64,000 nucleotides of DNA from the NCBI RefSeq assembly GCF_007833355.1, contig NZ_CP020914.1, positions 3,086,047-3,150,046 of the forward strand. The letters are read 5' to 3'. The translations under genes were made by a program, and so were the position numbers. Below, piece after piece: positions 1 to 10,429 of the stretch (within the stretch, counting starts at the first letter, position 1; each line of letters begins with the position of its first letter). Under the pieces are notes generated by a model that made no database searches, was not told the DNA's origin, and worked only from the letters and a program-made list of their open reading frames with translations. Source of the stretch: Denitratisoma sp. DHT3. Its GTDB lineage: Bacteria; Pseudomonadota; Gammaproteobacteria; Burkholderiales; Rhodocyclaceae.

Positions 1-178
1 GGGCGGCGAATGGCGAATCGCAACGGTCTCGCAGAGCATAGGGTCTTCGCCAGACAAGTGGCAAGGATTTTTCAGGCGCGGTGCCGTGGCTGCTGGCGCA
101 TCCATTCCGCGGCGGGAGCCGCAATGGAAAAGGCCTGGGCCGTCGTTTGGCGGCTCAGGTCTGGCTGCAGCGCTTGAT

Positions 179-754
179 TCAGGGGGCGTCGTTCAGACAG
201 GCGCTGAGGTTCGCCGCAATTTGGGCCGCATCGTCCCGCACACCCGCGTTGACCACGCAGTGGCGCGGCGCTGGCGCCTGGCGGGATGACGAGATCCGGC
301 GCGAGGCGCGGTTGCCGTAGGGCGTCGCGAGGAAGCTCTGGTCCGTCGGCGCCGCCCGCGCCTCCAAACCGCCGGCAGCGGTGCTGCCGTTGCCGATACC
401 GGCGCCGCCGATGCGGGTGCGCTCGGGCCAGGCGCCGGCCCCCGTACCGCTCCCGACGTTGGCGTTCGACGAGGACATGTTCTCGGCATTCAAACGATCC
501 CCTACCTTGCCGGCCAAATTCAGGGCGACGATCAGGGCCGACAGCAGCAGCAGTGGAATCCACGCCATGCGCCACCACGGCGGCGCAGGTTTCGAGGCGG
601 ATGGCGCGCGAAAATGATTGCCTTCGTGGCCGATGTCGCCGACAACGGCGTCTTTCGGCGGGGTTGACGCCACCAGCGCCGGCGCCTTGGGCCTGGTGTT
701 TTTCTTTTTCTTGACGTATCCGACGACCCGCCTTCTGACGATAGTGGGGGGCAT
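179..754 (-). CDS. Hypothetical membrane-anchored protein
   Basis: Protein of 191 residues with no family I recognise. The N-terminal part is basic (a KKKK run near residue 15), followed at about residues 65-85 by one hydrophobic segment preceded by PPWWRM, which looks like a single membrane anchor. The rest is rich in Gly, Ala and Ser and probably periplasmic, with two cysteines near the C-terminus. The start is supported by a GAGGAGAAGG ribosome binding site a few bases upstream. It lies downstream of groEL in the same orientation but is separated from it by a terminator and about 350 bases. Several other frames are open here because of the high GC content. I prefer this frame because of the membrane segment and ribosome binding site. 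Confidence 0.55.
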   Translation of the reverse strand: MPPTIVRRRVVGYVKKKKNTRPKAPALVASTPPKDAVVGDIGHEGNHFRAPSASKPAPPWWRMAWIPLLLLSALIVALNLAGKVGDRLNAENMSSSNANVGSGTGAGAWPERTRIGGAGIGNGSTAAGGLEARAAPTDQSFLATPYGNRASRRISSSRQAPAPRHCVVNAGVRDDAAQIAANLSACLNDAP

Positions 755-1047
755 GACCTTCTCCTCGATGTCGAGAGGGAAATGTCCGGTCGGCGGGCGA
801 AGGGGATAGGGGATCGCTGGACGAGGTCGACATCGAGCGCGGAATTTCCGCGGCGATGCCGGAGTCCTGACCTGGCGGTCCCGCTATCCTGGGGTGGAAT
901 TCACACGAATGCACCCGGTAGACCGGAGACTTTGCGTCCCCACCTTTCGATGGGTTTGCCTTTTTCAGTTTTTCGATTGCGGCGTGAGTATATGCTAAAT
1001 GCGACGGATGCGCGCAGTGCGCAGTGGATGGATGATGCCCAATAGCA
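755..1047. other. Intergenic region without a supported gene
   Basis: About 290 bases between the unknown membrane protein and the groEL terminator. It presumably holds the promoter of the minus-strand gene at 179-754; an AT-richer patch near 985-1000 reads TATACT on the minus strand. I see no conserved RNA or repeat. Confidence 0.4.
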
Positions 1048-1073
1048 AAACACCCGGCCGAAGCCGGGTGTTT
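1048..1073 (-). terminator. Rho-independent terminator of groESL
   Basis: Perfect 11-bp stem (AAACACCCGGC with GCCGGGTGTTT) closed by a TTCG tetraloop on the minus strand and followed by Ts, about 30 bases past the groEL stop codon. Confidence 0.9.
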
Positions 1074-1102
1074 CGATTGCTTGAGCGGAGCTCAGGCGGA
1101 CA

Positions 1103-2770
<1,668 letters not shown>

Positions 2771-2789
2771 CTAGATTGGACGGGGCCGA

Positions 2790-3080
2790 TCAGGCCTCGA
2801 TCACGCCCATGATGTCTTCTTCGCGCATCACCAGCAGCTCCTCGCCCTCGACCTTGACGGTCTGGCCGGAGTACTTGCCGAACAGCACGCGCTCGCCCAC
2901 CTTCACGGCCATGGGGCGGACCTTGCCGTCTTCCAGGATCTTGCCGGTGCCCACGGCGAGCACTTCGCCCTGGTCGGGCTTCTCGGCGGCGGAGTCGGGA
3001 ATGACGATGCCGGAGGCCGTCTTGCGCTCGTCTTCGATGCGCTTGACGATCACGCGGTCATGCAAGGGACGGATTTTCAT
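2790..3080 (-). CDS. groES: Co-chaperonin GroES
   Basis: 10-kDa lid of the GroEL chamber, 96 residues, starting [10 protein letters not shown] and ending [10 protein letters not shown] as usual for the family. An in-frame ATG lies further upstream at 3149, but the family N-terminus and an AAGGAGATATATCC ribosome binding site fix the start at 3080. The mobile loop (roughly residues 17-32, containing [12 protein letters not shown]) is present. It is first gene of the groES-groEL operon, with a CIRCE operator and promoter about 90 bases upstream. Confidence 0.98.
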   Translation of the reverse strand: MKIRPLHDRVIVKRIEDERKTASGIVIPDSAAEKPDQGEVLAVGTGKILEDGKVRPMAVKVGERVLFGKYSGQTVKVEGEELLVMREEDIMGVIEA

Positions 3081-3167
3081 GGATATATCTCCTTGAGGGA
3101 TGACGTGGAATGCGGCGGCGCCGCGAATGAATGAGTCGGAGGACGGCAAGATCGGTGTTGCTCTTGA

Positions 3168-3194
3168 TTAGCACTCGCCGCCGACGAGTGCTAA
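3168..3194 (-). promoter_or_regulatory. CIRCE operator (HrcA binding site)
   Basis: Perfect inverted repeat TTAGCACTC - 9 bases - GAGTGCTAA, identical to the CIRCE consensus. It lies directly downstream of the groES -10 box, so bound HrcA repressor would block initiation or clearance. This predicts an hrcA gene elsewhere in the genome. Confidence 0.96.
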
Positions 3195-3222
3195 TAATAG
3201 TGGCCGTCCCTCGGGTTTTCAA
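3194..3222 (-). promoter_or_regulatory. groESL promoter with sigma70 and sigma32 features
   Basis: On the minus strand TTGAAA, 17 bases, then TATTAT give a near-consensus sigma70 promoter. The same stretch reads CTTGAAA, 13 bases, CCACTAT, which resembles the sigma32 heat-shock consensus. The -10 abuts the CIRCE operator. Dual control is inference from the motifs. Confidence 0.7.
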
Positions 3223-3430
3223 GGGCACTGGTCGAAAATTGATGCGAGGGGCGGGGCTGCGCCCGAGCCCCGCAAGCCGGAAAAGATACAAATTGATGTT
3301 TGACCGGGAGCGCGGGGCGAACGATACTTACGAGGTTGCAGCGGACGGTCTCATCGGCTGTAAAGCCTTTATCCATGCGCCTTGTTTCCGGACCGCTGTA
3401 CCAAAATCATTTACTGAAAGGGATCCAAGA

Positions 3431-4243
3431 ATGACCAAGCGTTTCGAAGGCCGTGTGGTGATCGTGACCGGTGCCAGCCTGGGAATCGGCCGTGCCTGTG
3501 CCAAGCAGTTCGCCGACGAGGGCGCCATCGTGGTCGGCTGTGCCCGCCGCAAGCCCAAGCTGGACGAACTGGCGGCCGCCGTCACGGCCAACGGCGGCAA
3601 GTTCAAGAGCGTGGAACTGGACGTCAATGACCTGGACGGCTTCGCCAAGCTGGTCCATGATACCGTTGCCGAATTCGGCCGCCTCGATGTGCTGGTGAAC
3701 AATGCCCCCTCCGTCAAGGGCGGCATGATCGTCGACCAGACGATCGAGGACTTCCGCTCCAACTTCACCGCGTCCGTGGACAGCGTGTTCATCGGCTGCC
3801 GCGAAGCCCTGAAGGTCATGATGAAGCAGCGCTCCGGCTCCATCATCAATATCTCCTCCGTCAGCAGCCTGCGCGCGGGCCTGGCCGCCGGTGCCTACGG
3901 CGCCTCGAAGGCGGCGGTGAACCAGTTCACCCAGTGCGTGGCGATGGAGGCCGCGCCCTTCAATGTCCGCATGAACGTGGTCGCGCCCGGCTCCACCGTC
4001 ACCGCCGGCATGAACGCCGCGTTCCGCAAGAACGAGGCGGCCCAGGACGCGGTGGCCGCGTCGATCCCGATGCTGCGCCACGGCGCCGCGGAAGAGGTGG
4101 CCGAGGCCGTCTGTTTCCTGGGTTCCGACCAGGCGTCCTACATCACGGGCGTGATCCTGCCGGTCGACGGCGGCAAGACGCCGCAGATGGCGCTGCCGAA
4201 CTTCGACATCAGCGCCCTGAACAACGTCAAGGTCGATAAATAA
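3431..4243 (+). CDS. Short-chain dehydrogenase/reductase (SDR)
   Basis: Classical NAD(P)H-dependent SDR of 270 residues. Visible motifs are the Rossmann cofactor motif TGASLGIG (13-20), NNAPS (90-94, a variant of NNAG), the catalytic Ser in NISSVSS (about 142) and YGASK (Y156, K160). The start is MTKRFEGRVV, with a GAAAGGGA ribosome binding site. An upstream in-frame extension runs through the groES promoter and is unlikely to be translated. It stands alone, divergent from groES. Substrate cannot be told from sequence; 3-oxoacyl-ACP reductase-like or secondary alcohol/steroid dehydrogenase are both possible. Confidence 0.9.
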   Translation: MTKRFEGRVVIVTGASLGIGRACAKQFADEGAIVVGCARRKPKLDELAAAVTANGGKFKSVELDVNDLDGFAKLVHDTVAEFGRLDVLVNNAPSVKGGMIVDQTIEDFRSNFTASVDSVFIGCREALKVMMKQRSGSIINISSVSSLRAGLAAGAYGASKAAVNQFTQCVAMEAAPFNVRMNVVAPGSTVTAGMNAAFRKNEAAQDAVAASIPMLRHGAAEEVAEAVCFLGSDQASYITGVILPVDGGKTPQMALPNFDISALNNVKVDK

Positions 4244-4249
4244 AGAAAA

Positions 4250-4272
4250 AGCCCAGCCGGTCCGGCTGGGCT
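4250..4272 (-). terminator. Terminator between the SDR gene and tRNA-Lys genes
   Basis: Nine-base stem (AGCCCAGCC with GGCTGGGCT) lying between converging transcripts. On the minus strand it is followed by TTTTTCTTTATTT, a strong U-run, so it ends the tRNA transcript. In the plus direction the T-run is weak, but it may also terminate the SDR gene. Confidence 0.85.
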
Positions 4273-4296
4273 TCGCTCGATGCATTGGGTGAAATC

Positions 4297-4372
4297 TGGT
4301 GGGTTGTCACAGATTCGAACTGTGGACCTACGGATTAAGAGTCCGCTGCTCTACCAACTGAGCTAACAACCC
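4297..4372 (-). tRNA. tRNA-Lys (anticodon CTT)
   Basis: Seventy-six bases including an encoded CCA end. Acceptor stem GGGTTGT/ACAACCC, D-loop AGCTCAGTTGGTAGAGC, anticodon loop CTCTTAA giving CTT, and T-arm GTTCGAATC. It decodes AAG and lies 7 bases downstream of the second tRNA-Lys. Confidence 0.95.
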
Positions 4373-4379
4373 ATTCTCA

Positions 4380-4455
4380 TGGTGGGTCGGGCGAGACTCG
4401 AACTCGCGACCAACGGATTAAAAGTCCGCTGCTCTACCGACTGAGCTACCGACCC
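4380..4455 (-). tRNA. tRNA-Lys (anticodon TTT)
   Basis: Seventy-six bases with an encoded CCA end. Acceptor stem GGGTCGG/CCGACCC, anticodon loop CTTTTAA giving TTT, T-arm GTTCGAGTC. It decodes AAA/AAG and is first in a two-tRNA transcript. Confidence 0.96.
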
Positions 4456-4470
4456 CCAAAAGAGGCGCGG

Positions 4471-4500
4471 ATTATAGAGAGGCACCCTCCGCACTGTCAA
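4471..4500 (-). promoter_or_regulatory. Consensus sigma70 promoter of the tRNA-Lys pair
   Basis: On the minus strand TTGACA, 18 bases, TATAAT: both hexamers are perfect consensus. The -10 lies about 15 bases upstream of the first tRNA. Confidence 0.88.
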
Positions 4501-4573
4501 ACGCCGGATGCTGTTTCGATGTCGGCGCATCCATCCCCGCGGACGACGAGCCCGCAACCGCGCCCGGCGGCCC

Positions 4574-5479
4574 TCAACCGCGGGGGTGATGGCGCTGGTG
4601 CAGTTGCTTGAGCCGTTCCTGGGCGACGTGGGTGTAGACCTGGGTGGTGGAGATGTCGGCGTGGCCCAGCAGCAACTGCACCACGCGCAGGTCGGCGCCG
4701 TGGTTGAGCAGGTGGGTGGCGAAGGCATGGCGCAGCACGTGGGGGGAAATCCGCTCCCGCGGAATGCCGGCCTGCGCGGCGTGCTTCTTGATCAGGGTCC
4801 AGGCCATCTGCCGCGTCATGCCGGCGCCGCGGCGGGTGACGAACACCTCGTCGCAGACCTTGCCGCCCAGGATGGCGGGGCGCCCTTCCCGCAGATAACG
4901 CTCCAGCCATTCGCCGGCGATGTCGCCGATGGGAACCAGCCGTTCCTTCGCGCCCTTGCCCAAAGTGCGCACCACGCGGTCGCTCAGGCCGAGTTCGAAG
5001 AGCTTGAGCCCCACCAGTTCGGAGACCCGCAGCCCGGTGGCGTACAGCAGTTCCAGCAGCGCCCGGTCGCGCAGGCCCAGGGGGGTGGTCACATCGGGGG
5101 CGGCGAGCAGGGCCTCGACCTTGTCTTCCGAGAGGGTCTTGGGGAAACGGCTGCCGGGAAGCGGCGATTGGACGTTGAGCAGGGGATCGACGCCGATCCG
5201 CCCGTGATCGAGCAGCCAGTGGTAGAAGCGGCGCAGCACCGTGTACAGGCGGCGCTGGCTGGACGGCTTGGGCGGACTGGGCTGGGCGAGGAGGTGGGCG
5301 AAGTAGCGATTCACCTCGGTCTCGCCCACGGCGCCAAGCGGCGTATGGCGCGGTTCGAGCCAGGCGGCGAACAGGGCGAGGTCGCTGCGGTAGCTGGCCA
5401 GGGTGTTCTTCGCCAGGCCGTCCTGCAGCCACAGGGCGTCGATGAACTCGTCGAGCAGCGCGGCGTCGGCCGGATTCAT
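4574..5479 (-). CDS. xerD: Site-specific tyrosine recombinase XerD
   Basis: Chromosome-dimer resolution recombinase acting at dif with XerC, 301 residues. It has an N-terminal SAM-like DNA-binding domain (about 1-100) and a C-terminal catalytic domain with R151 (ATGLRVSEL), H247-x-x-R250 (HVLRHAFATHLL), H273 (LLGHADIST) and nucleophile Y282 (TQVYTHV). The start MNPADAAL overlaps the ogt stop codon as ATGA, so translation is coupled. It is the last gene of proA-ogt-xerD. XerC is the close alternative, but the HLLNHGADLRVVQLLLGHADISTTQVYTHV-type C-terminus and length favour XerD. Confidence 0.95.
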   Translation of the reverse strand: MNPADAALLDEFIDALWLQDGLAKNTLASYRSDLALFAAWLEPRHTPLGAVGETEVNRYFAHLLAQPSPPKPSSQRRLYTVLRRFYHWLLDHGRIGVDPLLNVQSPLPGSRFPKTLSEDKVEALLAAPDVTTPLGLRDRALLELLYATGLRVSELVGLKLFELGLSDRVVRTLGKGAKERLVPIGDIAGEWLERYLREGRPAILGGKVCDEVFVTRRGAGMTRQMAWTLIKKHAAQAGIPRERISPHVLRHAFATHLLNHGADLRVVQLLLGHADISTTQVYTHVAQERLKQLHQRHHPRG

Positions 5480-5964
5480 CCCGGGGCGTCGGGCAGGCAG
5501 CCTTCGTGGCGCAGCAGCCAGCGCTTCACGTCCAGCAGGAAGCCGCCGCGCGCGTTGGCAAAGCCGCCCAGGCCGCCGTTGGCGGCCAGCACCCGGTGGC
5601 AGGGCACCACCGGCGGATAGGGGTTGGCGCCGCAAGCGCCGCCCACGGCGCGGGGCCCGCTGTTGAGCTGGGCGGCGATCTGGCCGTAGCTGCGGGTCTG
5701 GCCCAGCGGGATGGCGTTGATCTGGGCCCAGACCCGGCGCTGGAACGGCGTGCCGGCCGGCGCCAGGGGCAGGCTGAACTCGAAGCCGGGATCCTTCAGC
5801 CAGGCCCGCAACTGGCGCACCGCTTCGCGCGCCAGGGGCAGTCGCGGCGCCTGCTCGGGCCCCGGCGGCAGATAGTCGATGCCCAGAATCTCGTCCGCGC
5901 TGCAACGCAGGCCCAGATTGAAGCCCGGCGCCGCGGCGATGATCGCTTGCCAGGTGCCGTCCAT
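5476..5964 (-). CDS. ogt: Methylated-DNA--protein-cysteine methyltransferase
   Basis: Suicide repair protein that transfers alkyl groups from O6-alkylguanine to its own cysteine. At 162 residues it matches the short Ogt type. The active site PCHRV places the acceptor at C122, preceded by the helix-turn-helix segment with the arginine finger (SYGQIAAQL, GPRAVGGACGANP). Start MDGTWQAII lies 2 bases after the proA stop and the end overlaps xerD by 4 bases, so it is the middle gene of an operon. The N-terminal domain (1-70) is poorly conserved, as is usual. Confidence 0.93.
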   Translation of the reverse strand: MDGTWQAIIAAAPGFNLGLRCSADEILGIDYLPPGPEQAPRLPLAREAVRQLRAWLKDPGFEFSLPLAPAGTPFQRRVWAQINAIPLGQTRSYGQIAAQLNSGPRAVGGACGANPYPPVVPCHRVLAANGGLGGFANARGGFLLDVKRWLLRHEGCLPDAPG

Positions 5965-5966
5965 GA

Positions 5967-7223
5967 TCAGCCGCGGACTTCGCCGTCGCCCAGCACGATC
6001 CATTTCTGGCTGGTGAGGCCTTCCAGGCCGACCGGGCCGCGGGCGTGGAATTTGTCGGTGGAGATGCCGATCTCCGCGCCCAGCCCGTATTCGAAGCCGT
6101 CGGCGAACCGGGTCGAGGCGTTGACCATCACCGAGCTGGAGTCCACTTCGCGCAGGAAACGCATCGCGTGGGTGTAGTTCTCGGTGACGATGGCGTCGGT
6201 GTGCTTGGAGGAATACTTGTTGATGTGGGCGATCGCTTCATCCACGTCGGCCACCACCTTGACCGAGATGATCGCGGCCAGGTATTCGGTGGCGTGGTCC
6301 TCCTCGGTGGCGGGCTTGGCTTCCGGCACCAGGCGCCGGGTTTCCTCGCAGCCGCGCAGCTCGACGCCCTTGGCGGCCAGCATCCGGGCCAGGGCGGGCA
6401 ATTGGGCGGCGGCCACGCCGCGCGCCACCAGCAGCGACTCGGCGGTGTTGCAGGTGCCCAGGCGCTGGGTCTTGGCATTCTCGACGATCCTGAGCGCCTT
6501 GGCAGGGTCGGCCGCGTCATCCACATAGACGTGGCAGTTGCCGTCCAGATGCTTGATCACCGGCACCTTGGCGCCTTGCGAGATGCGCTCGATCAGACCC
6601 TTGCCGCCGCGCGGCACGATCACGTCGATGTACTCGGGCAGGGCGATCATCCGGCCCACCACTTCGCGATCGGTGGTCTCGATCACCTGCACGGCGGTTT
6701 CCGGCAGGCCCGCGGCCGCAAGCCCCTGGCGGACGCAGGCGGCGATGGCCTGGTTGGCGCGGATCGCCTCCTTGCCGCCGCGCAGCACCGCGGCGTTGCC
6801 CGATTTCAGGCACAGCGCCGCGGCGTCGGCGGTGACGTTGGGACGGGCTTCGTAGATGATGCCCACCACGCCGAGCGGCACCCGCATCTTGCCCACCTGA
6901 ATGCCGCTGGGACGGCGCTTCATGTCGGTGACCTCGCCCACCGGGTCGGGCAGGGCGGCGACCTGCTCCAGGCCCTGGGCCATGGCTTCGACGCTCTTGG
7001 CGGTCAGCGTCAGGCGGTCGATCATCGCCTCGTCCAGGCCGTCGCGGCGGGCCTGGGCGACATCCTCGGCGTTGGCGGCGAGCAGGCCGGCGCAGTTCTC
7101 GCGGATCGCCGCGGCCATCGCCCGCAGCGCGGCGTTCTTGGCGGCGGTGGAGGCTTTCGCCGTCGCGTAGGAAGCGGCGCGGGCGGCCTGGCCCACGCCG
7201 GTCATGTACTGTTCGATATCCAT
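5967..7223 (-). CDS. proA: Gamma-glutamyl phosphate reductase
   Basis: Second enzyme of proline synthesis: NADPH-dependent reduction of glutamyl-5-phosphate to the semialdehyde. It has 418 residues, the normal length. Aldehyde dehydrogenase fold with the catalytic cysteine in [13 protein letters not shown] and the nucleotide-site region [11 protein letters not shown]. The start is [11 protein letters not shown]; a longer in-frame extension upstream would run through the divergent gene. It leads the proA-ogt-xerD operon and is divergent from the DUF4139 gene. Confidence 0.97.
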   Translation of the reverse strand: MDIEQYMTGVGQAARAASYATAKASTAAKNAALRAMAAAIRENCAGLLAANAEDVAQARRDGLDEAMIDRLTLTAKSVEAMAQGLEQVAALPDPVGEVTDMKRRPSGIQVGKMRVPLGVVGIIYEARPNVTADAAALCLKSGNAAVLRGGKEAIRANQAIAACVRQGLAAAGLPETAVQVIETTDREVVGRMIALPEYIDVIVPRGGKGLIERISQGAKVPVIKHLDGNCHVYVDDAADPAKALRIVENAKTQRLGTCNTAESLLVARGVAAAQLPALARMLAAKGVELRGCEETRRLVPEAKPATEEDHATEYLAAIISVKVVADVDEAIAHINKYSSKHTDAIVTENYTHAMRFLREVDSSSVMVNASTRFADGFEYGLGAEIGISTDKFHARGPVGLEGLTSQKWIVLGDGEVRG

Positions 7224-7344
7224 CGGAAACTCCCGAAACAATGCTCGATTGTACCGCCGGCGGGCTGCCGCGGCAGTTGCCCGCCGCCCCGCGCCCCGTG
7301 GCATCATCCGGGACCGTTGTCCATTCCGTTCAGGGAGTCCGATC

Positions 7345-8769
7345 ATGCGTTCCTCCATCGCGCGCCTGCTGCTTGCCTCGCTGTCCGCGGCCTGCGCGGC
7401 GAACGTCGCACACGCCACGCCGTCCGCTGAACTGATCTCCACCGCCGCGGACCGCGGCGCGATCGCGGTGACCGTCTACAACGACGATCTGGCCCTGGTG
7501 AAGGAGCGGCGCAAGCTGACCCTGCCCGCCGGTCCGGTACGCCTCTCGCTGCGCGAAGTCTCCGCCCGGATGCGGCCGGAGACCGCGTTGCTGCAGGCGG
7601 CTTCCGGCCGGCCGCTGACCTTGATCGAGCAGAACTTCGATTTCGATCTGCTGACGCCGCAGAAGCTGCTCGACAAGTACGTCGGCCGCGAGGTGACGGT
7701 GATTCGCACCAATCCAGCCAGCGGCGCGGAAACGCGGGAGAAGGCCAGCGTGCTGGCGACGACCCAGGGCACGGTGCTGCGCTTCGCCGACCGGATCGAG
7801 ACCGGCGTTCCCGGCCGTCTGGCCTTCGACGGCGTGCCGGGCAACCTGCGCGACCGGCCGACGCTTTCGGTGCTGCTGGAAAGCGCGGGAGGCGCGCAGA
7901 CCCTGGAACTGTCGTACCTGAGCGGCGGCTTGAGCTGGCAGGCGGATTACGTCGCGGAACTGGATGGCGGCGGCCGCCAGCTGGACCTGAATGGCTGGGT
8001 CACCCTGACCAACAGCAGCGGCACAACGTTCGAGAACGCGGCGCTGCAACTGGTGGCCGGCCAGGTCAACCGGGTGCGCCCCGTGGCCCGCGCCTACCTG
8101 GCGAAGCCGGAGGCCGTCGCGATGGCGGCACCCGCGCCCGCGCCGCGGGAGGAGGCGCTGCTGGATTACCACCTCTACAGCTTCGATCGCCCCACCACTC
8201 TGGCCGACAACCAGACCAAGCAGCTGGCCCTGCTTTCCGCTGCGCGCGTGCCGGTGGAGCGCGAGTACCTGCTGGCCGGCGCCGATTATTACTACATGGG
8301 GCGCTACGACGTGCTGGGCGAGAAACTCAAGCCGGCGGTGTTCGTGATTTTCCAGAACCGCGGCGGCCAGCTGGGCAAGCCCCTGCCGGCCGGCGTGGTG
8401 CGCGTCTATGCGCGGGACAGCCAGGGCGCGGCTCAGTTCGTCGGCGAGGACCGCATCGCCCACACGGCGAAGAACGAAACCGTGCGTCTGCGCCTGGGTG
8501 AGGCCTTCGACATCAGCGCCGAGCGCAGGCAGACCAGCTACAAACGCATCACCGAGCGCAGCGCCGAGACCGCCTATGCGATTCGCCTGCGCAACGCCAA
8601 GCCCGAGGCGGTGACCGTGAAGGTGCAGGAAACCCTGCCCGGCGACTGGGAGATCGTGCAGCAGACCCAGAAACACGTGAAGGAATCGTCCCGCGGCGCG
8701 GTCTGGAATGTCACCGTCCCCGCCGAGGGCAGCGCCACCCTGGAATACACGGCGCGCGTGAAGTGGTGA
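7345..8769 (+). CDS. DUF4139 domain-containing secreted protein
   Basis: Protein of 474 residues with a signal peptide (cleavage expected after ANVAHA near residue 25), so exported. The body resembles DUF4139 proteins: an N-terminal beta region beginning [18 protein letters not shown], then the DUF4139 part from about 170 with [18 protein letters not shown] and a C-terminal beta-sandwich ([15 protein letters not shown]). Function is unknown for this family. A GGGAG ribosome binding site precedes the ATG. It stands alone, divergent from proA and converging on holA, with a palindromic repeat at its 3' end. Confidence 0.88.
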   Translation: MRSSIARLLLASLSAACAANVAHATPSAELISTAADRGAIAVTVYNDDLALVKERRKLTLPAGPVRLSLREVSARMRPETALLQAASGRPLTLIEQNFDFDLLTPQKLLDKYVGREVTVIRTNPASGAETREKASVLATTQGTVLRFADRIETGVPGRLAFDGVPGNLRDRPTLSVLLESAGGAQTLELSYLSGGLSWQADYVAELDGGGRQLDLNGWVTLTNSSGTTFENAALQLVAGQVNRVRPVARAYLAKPEAVAMAAPAPAPREEALLDYHLYSFDRPTTLADNQTKQLALLSAARVPVEREYLLAGADYYYMGRYDVLGEKLKPAVFVIFQNRGGQLGKPLPAGVVRVYARDSQGAAQFVGEDRIAHTAKNETVRLRLGEAFDISAERRQTSYKRITERSAETAYAIRLRNAKPEAVTVKVQETLPGDWEIVQQTQKHVKESSRGAVWNVTVPAEGSATLEYTARVKW

Positions 8770-8817
8770 GGCCGGGCGTCGAGTTGGTTGTATTGAGCCG
8801 CAGCGGCCTGACTGCGC

Positions 8818-8856
8818 CACCCCTCCCGCGGGGAGAGGGGCCGGGGGTGAGGGTGC
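8818..8856. repeat. Palindromic repeat, family A (copy 1)
   Basis: Stem CCCCTCCCGCGGGGAGAGGGG followed by the arm CCGGGGGTGAGGG. It lies between the converging DUF4139 and holA genes and ends directly at the holA stop codon, where it could act as a bidirectional terminator. The same core recurs at 12986, 13040, 42571, 46364 and 59462. Confidence 0.75.
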
Positions 8857-9858
8857 TTATTTCGAGAGCTTCAGTGCCAACTGAAGCATCTCGTCCCAGA
8901 TGTCGCCCCGGGCCAGCCCCTTGATCATGCGGTCGATGCGCGCCGCGTGCAGCAGGGCGGCACGGGCGGCGGCGCTGCTGATGCGCTGGGCGGCGGCGCG
9001 CACCGGTCCCTGGCGCGGGCCGAACACCTTCGCCTCCTTCAGCGCGCCATCGGCCGGCAGGCCGCGATCCATGGCGGAGCGCACCTGGGCCAGGGTGCGG
9101 ACCTCGCTGGTCAGCGCCCACAGCACCAGCGGCGGCGCCGTATCCTCGGCGCGCAGGCCGTCCAGCAGGCGCCCGCAGCGGGCCAGATCGCCGGCCAGCA
9201 GCGCGGCCCGCAGCTTGTCCACGTCGAAGCGGGCCACGTCCAGCACCGCGTCCTCCACCTGCTCCAGGCTCAGGGTACCCGCCGGATGGAGCAGGGCCAG
9301 CTTCTGGATCTCCTGGTGGGCGGCCAGCAGGTTGCCCTCGACGTGGTCGGCGATGAATTCCAGGGCTGCGCGGGGGGCGCTCTGCTGCTGCCGGGCCAGG
9401 CGGCCGGCGATCCAGTCGGGTAGCTGCGGCAGCGGCGGGGCGTTGCATTCCAGCACCACGCCGGCTTCCATCAGGGCGGTGAACCAGGCGGCCTTCCTGG
9501 CCTGCCAGTCCAGCAGCGGCAGGCTGATCAGCGTCGCGACGCCGGGGCCGAGGGTGCCGCAATAGCGTTGCAGCGCTTCGCCGCCGTCCCGTCCCGGCTT
9601 GCCCGAGGGGATGCGCAGATCGATCAGCTTCGAGCCGCCGAACAGCGACAGATTGCCGGCGGCCAGGTACAGATCGTCCCAGCGGAAACCGGGGCCGGCG
9701 GTCAGCACTTCGCGGTCCTCGAAGCCCTGGATCCGAGCGGCGGCCCGAATCGCGTCCGCCGCCTCGATGGCCAGCAGCGGTTCGTCGCCATGCACCACAT
9801 ACAGCGGTGCCAGTGGTTTCTGCAAATGCGCGGCAAGTTGCTCGGGACGAAGCTGCAC
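8857..9858 (-). CDS. holA: DNA polymerase III subunit delta
   Basis: Clamp-loader wrench subunit that opens the beta clamp. At 333 residues it has the normal length. N-terminus VQLRPEQLAAHLQK followed by YVVHGDEPLL matches betaproteobacterial HolA, and the AAA-like domain and C-terminal collar helices follow. I chose the GTG start at 9858 by family N-terminus; an in-frame TTG at 9885 would add nine residues. It is the last gene of leuS-unknown-lptE-holA, preceded by a repeat in the lptE-holA gap. Confidence 0.93.
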   Translation of the reverse strand: MQLRPEQLAAHLQKPLAPLYVVHGDEPLLAIEAADAIRAAARIQGFEDREVLTAGPGFRWDDLYLAAGNLSLFGGSKLIDLRIPSGKPGRDGGEALQRYCGTLGPGVATLISLPLLDWQARKAAWFTALMEAGVVLECNAPPLPQLPDWIAGRLARQQQSAPRAALEFIADHVEGNLLAAHQEIQKLALLHPAGTLSLEQVEDAVLDVARFDVDKLRAALLAGDLARCGRLLDGLRAEDTAPPLVLWALTSEVRTLAQVRSAMDRGLPADGALKEAKVFGPRQGPVRAAAQRISSAAARAALLHAARIDRMIKGLARGDIWDEMLQLALKLSK

Positions 9859-9902
9859 AGTGTTTGGTTTTCCAATCAGCCGCAAAGCGGCTCTGATTCA
9901 GT

Positions 9903-9935
9903 CACCCCTTCCTTTAGGAAGGGGGCGGGGGATGG
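9903..9935. repeat. Palindromic repeat, possible family A relative
   Basis: CCCCTTCCTTTAGGAAGGGG stem followed by a G-rich arm, in the 55-base gap between lptE and holA. Same architecture as the family A repeats but with TTCC/GGAA cores. It could form a hairpin in the mRNA just upstream of holA. Confidence 0.55.
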
Positions 9936-9940
9936 ATCGT

Positions 9941-10429
9941 TCACTTTTGCAGTTGCTTCGCAGCTGCAAAGCGGCGAAGCAACTGCTGCACCAGATCGTT
10001 CTGCATGTCCCGCAGCAGCAGGTTTTCCTCGTTTTCCTTGGACAGGATCTGATCGTCGGCGAAGGTGACGTCCCGGCGCAGCACGATCTGGCCCGGGGGG
10101 ATCAGTTCCTGGCCCTTGGGGTCATGGACGCGGAAGCTGAAGGTGCGGACCAGCTGGTATTCCCGCACGCGGCCGGCGGTGTTGAGGGACACGATGTTCT
10201 TGGCCATGTTGTCCGCGCTGACGCTGAAGACCGCCTGGGCCTCGGCCGGGGTGTCGACCACCCGCGTCCTGCTCGACGCCTGCACGGTGCGCGCCAGTTG
10301 AACGCGCAGTTCCGCGGTTTCCGGCAAGGCGATGTAGAGGGTCTCGAACGGCAGGTCGCTGGAGCCCCGCAACTGGAAACCGCAGGCCGTGAGGAGGAGG
10401 GCGTGGGCCAGGACGATCAGTTTTTTCAT
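9941..10429 (-). CDS. lptE: LPS-assembly lipoprotein LptE
   Basis: Outer-membrane lipoprotein that plugs the LptD barrel and helps place lipopolysaccharide in the outer leaflet. It has 162 residues, with a signal peptide ending in the lipobox LLTACGFQLRGS (lipidated C16) and the family signature CGFQLRG. The start overlaps the stop of the upstream gene as ATGA. The C-terminus ends in a helix rich in Gln, Leu and Lys. Its position between leuS and holA is the conserved one. Confidence 0.95.
   Translation of the reverse strand: MKKLIVLAHALLLTACGFQLRGSSDLPFETLYIALPETAELRVQLARTVQASSRTRVVDTPAEAQAVFSVSADNMAKNIVSLNTAGRVREYQLVRTFSFRVHDPKGQELIPPGQIVLRRDVTFADDQILSKENEENLLLRDMQNDLVQQLLRRFAAAKQLQK

Noticed and set aside
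72..914. 280-codon minus-strand frame at the window start
   Set aside because: Overlaps the membrane-anchored candidate in another frame; Arg-rich, no domain, no ribosome site.
4574..5479. xerD as a phage or island integrase next to tRNA genes
   Set aside because: Operon with proA and ogt, standard XerD length and motifs, and no attachment repeat or phage genes nearby.
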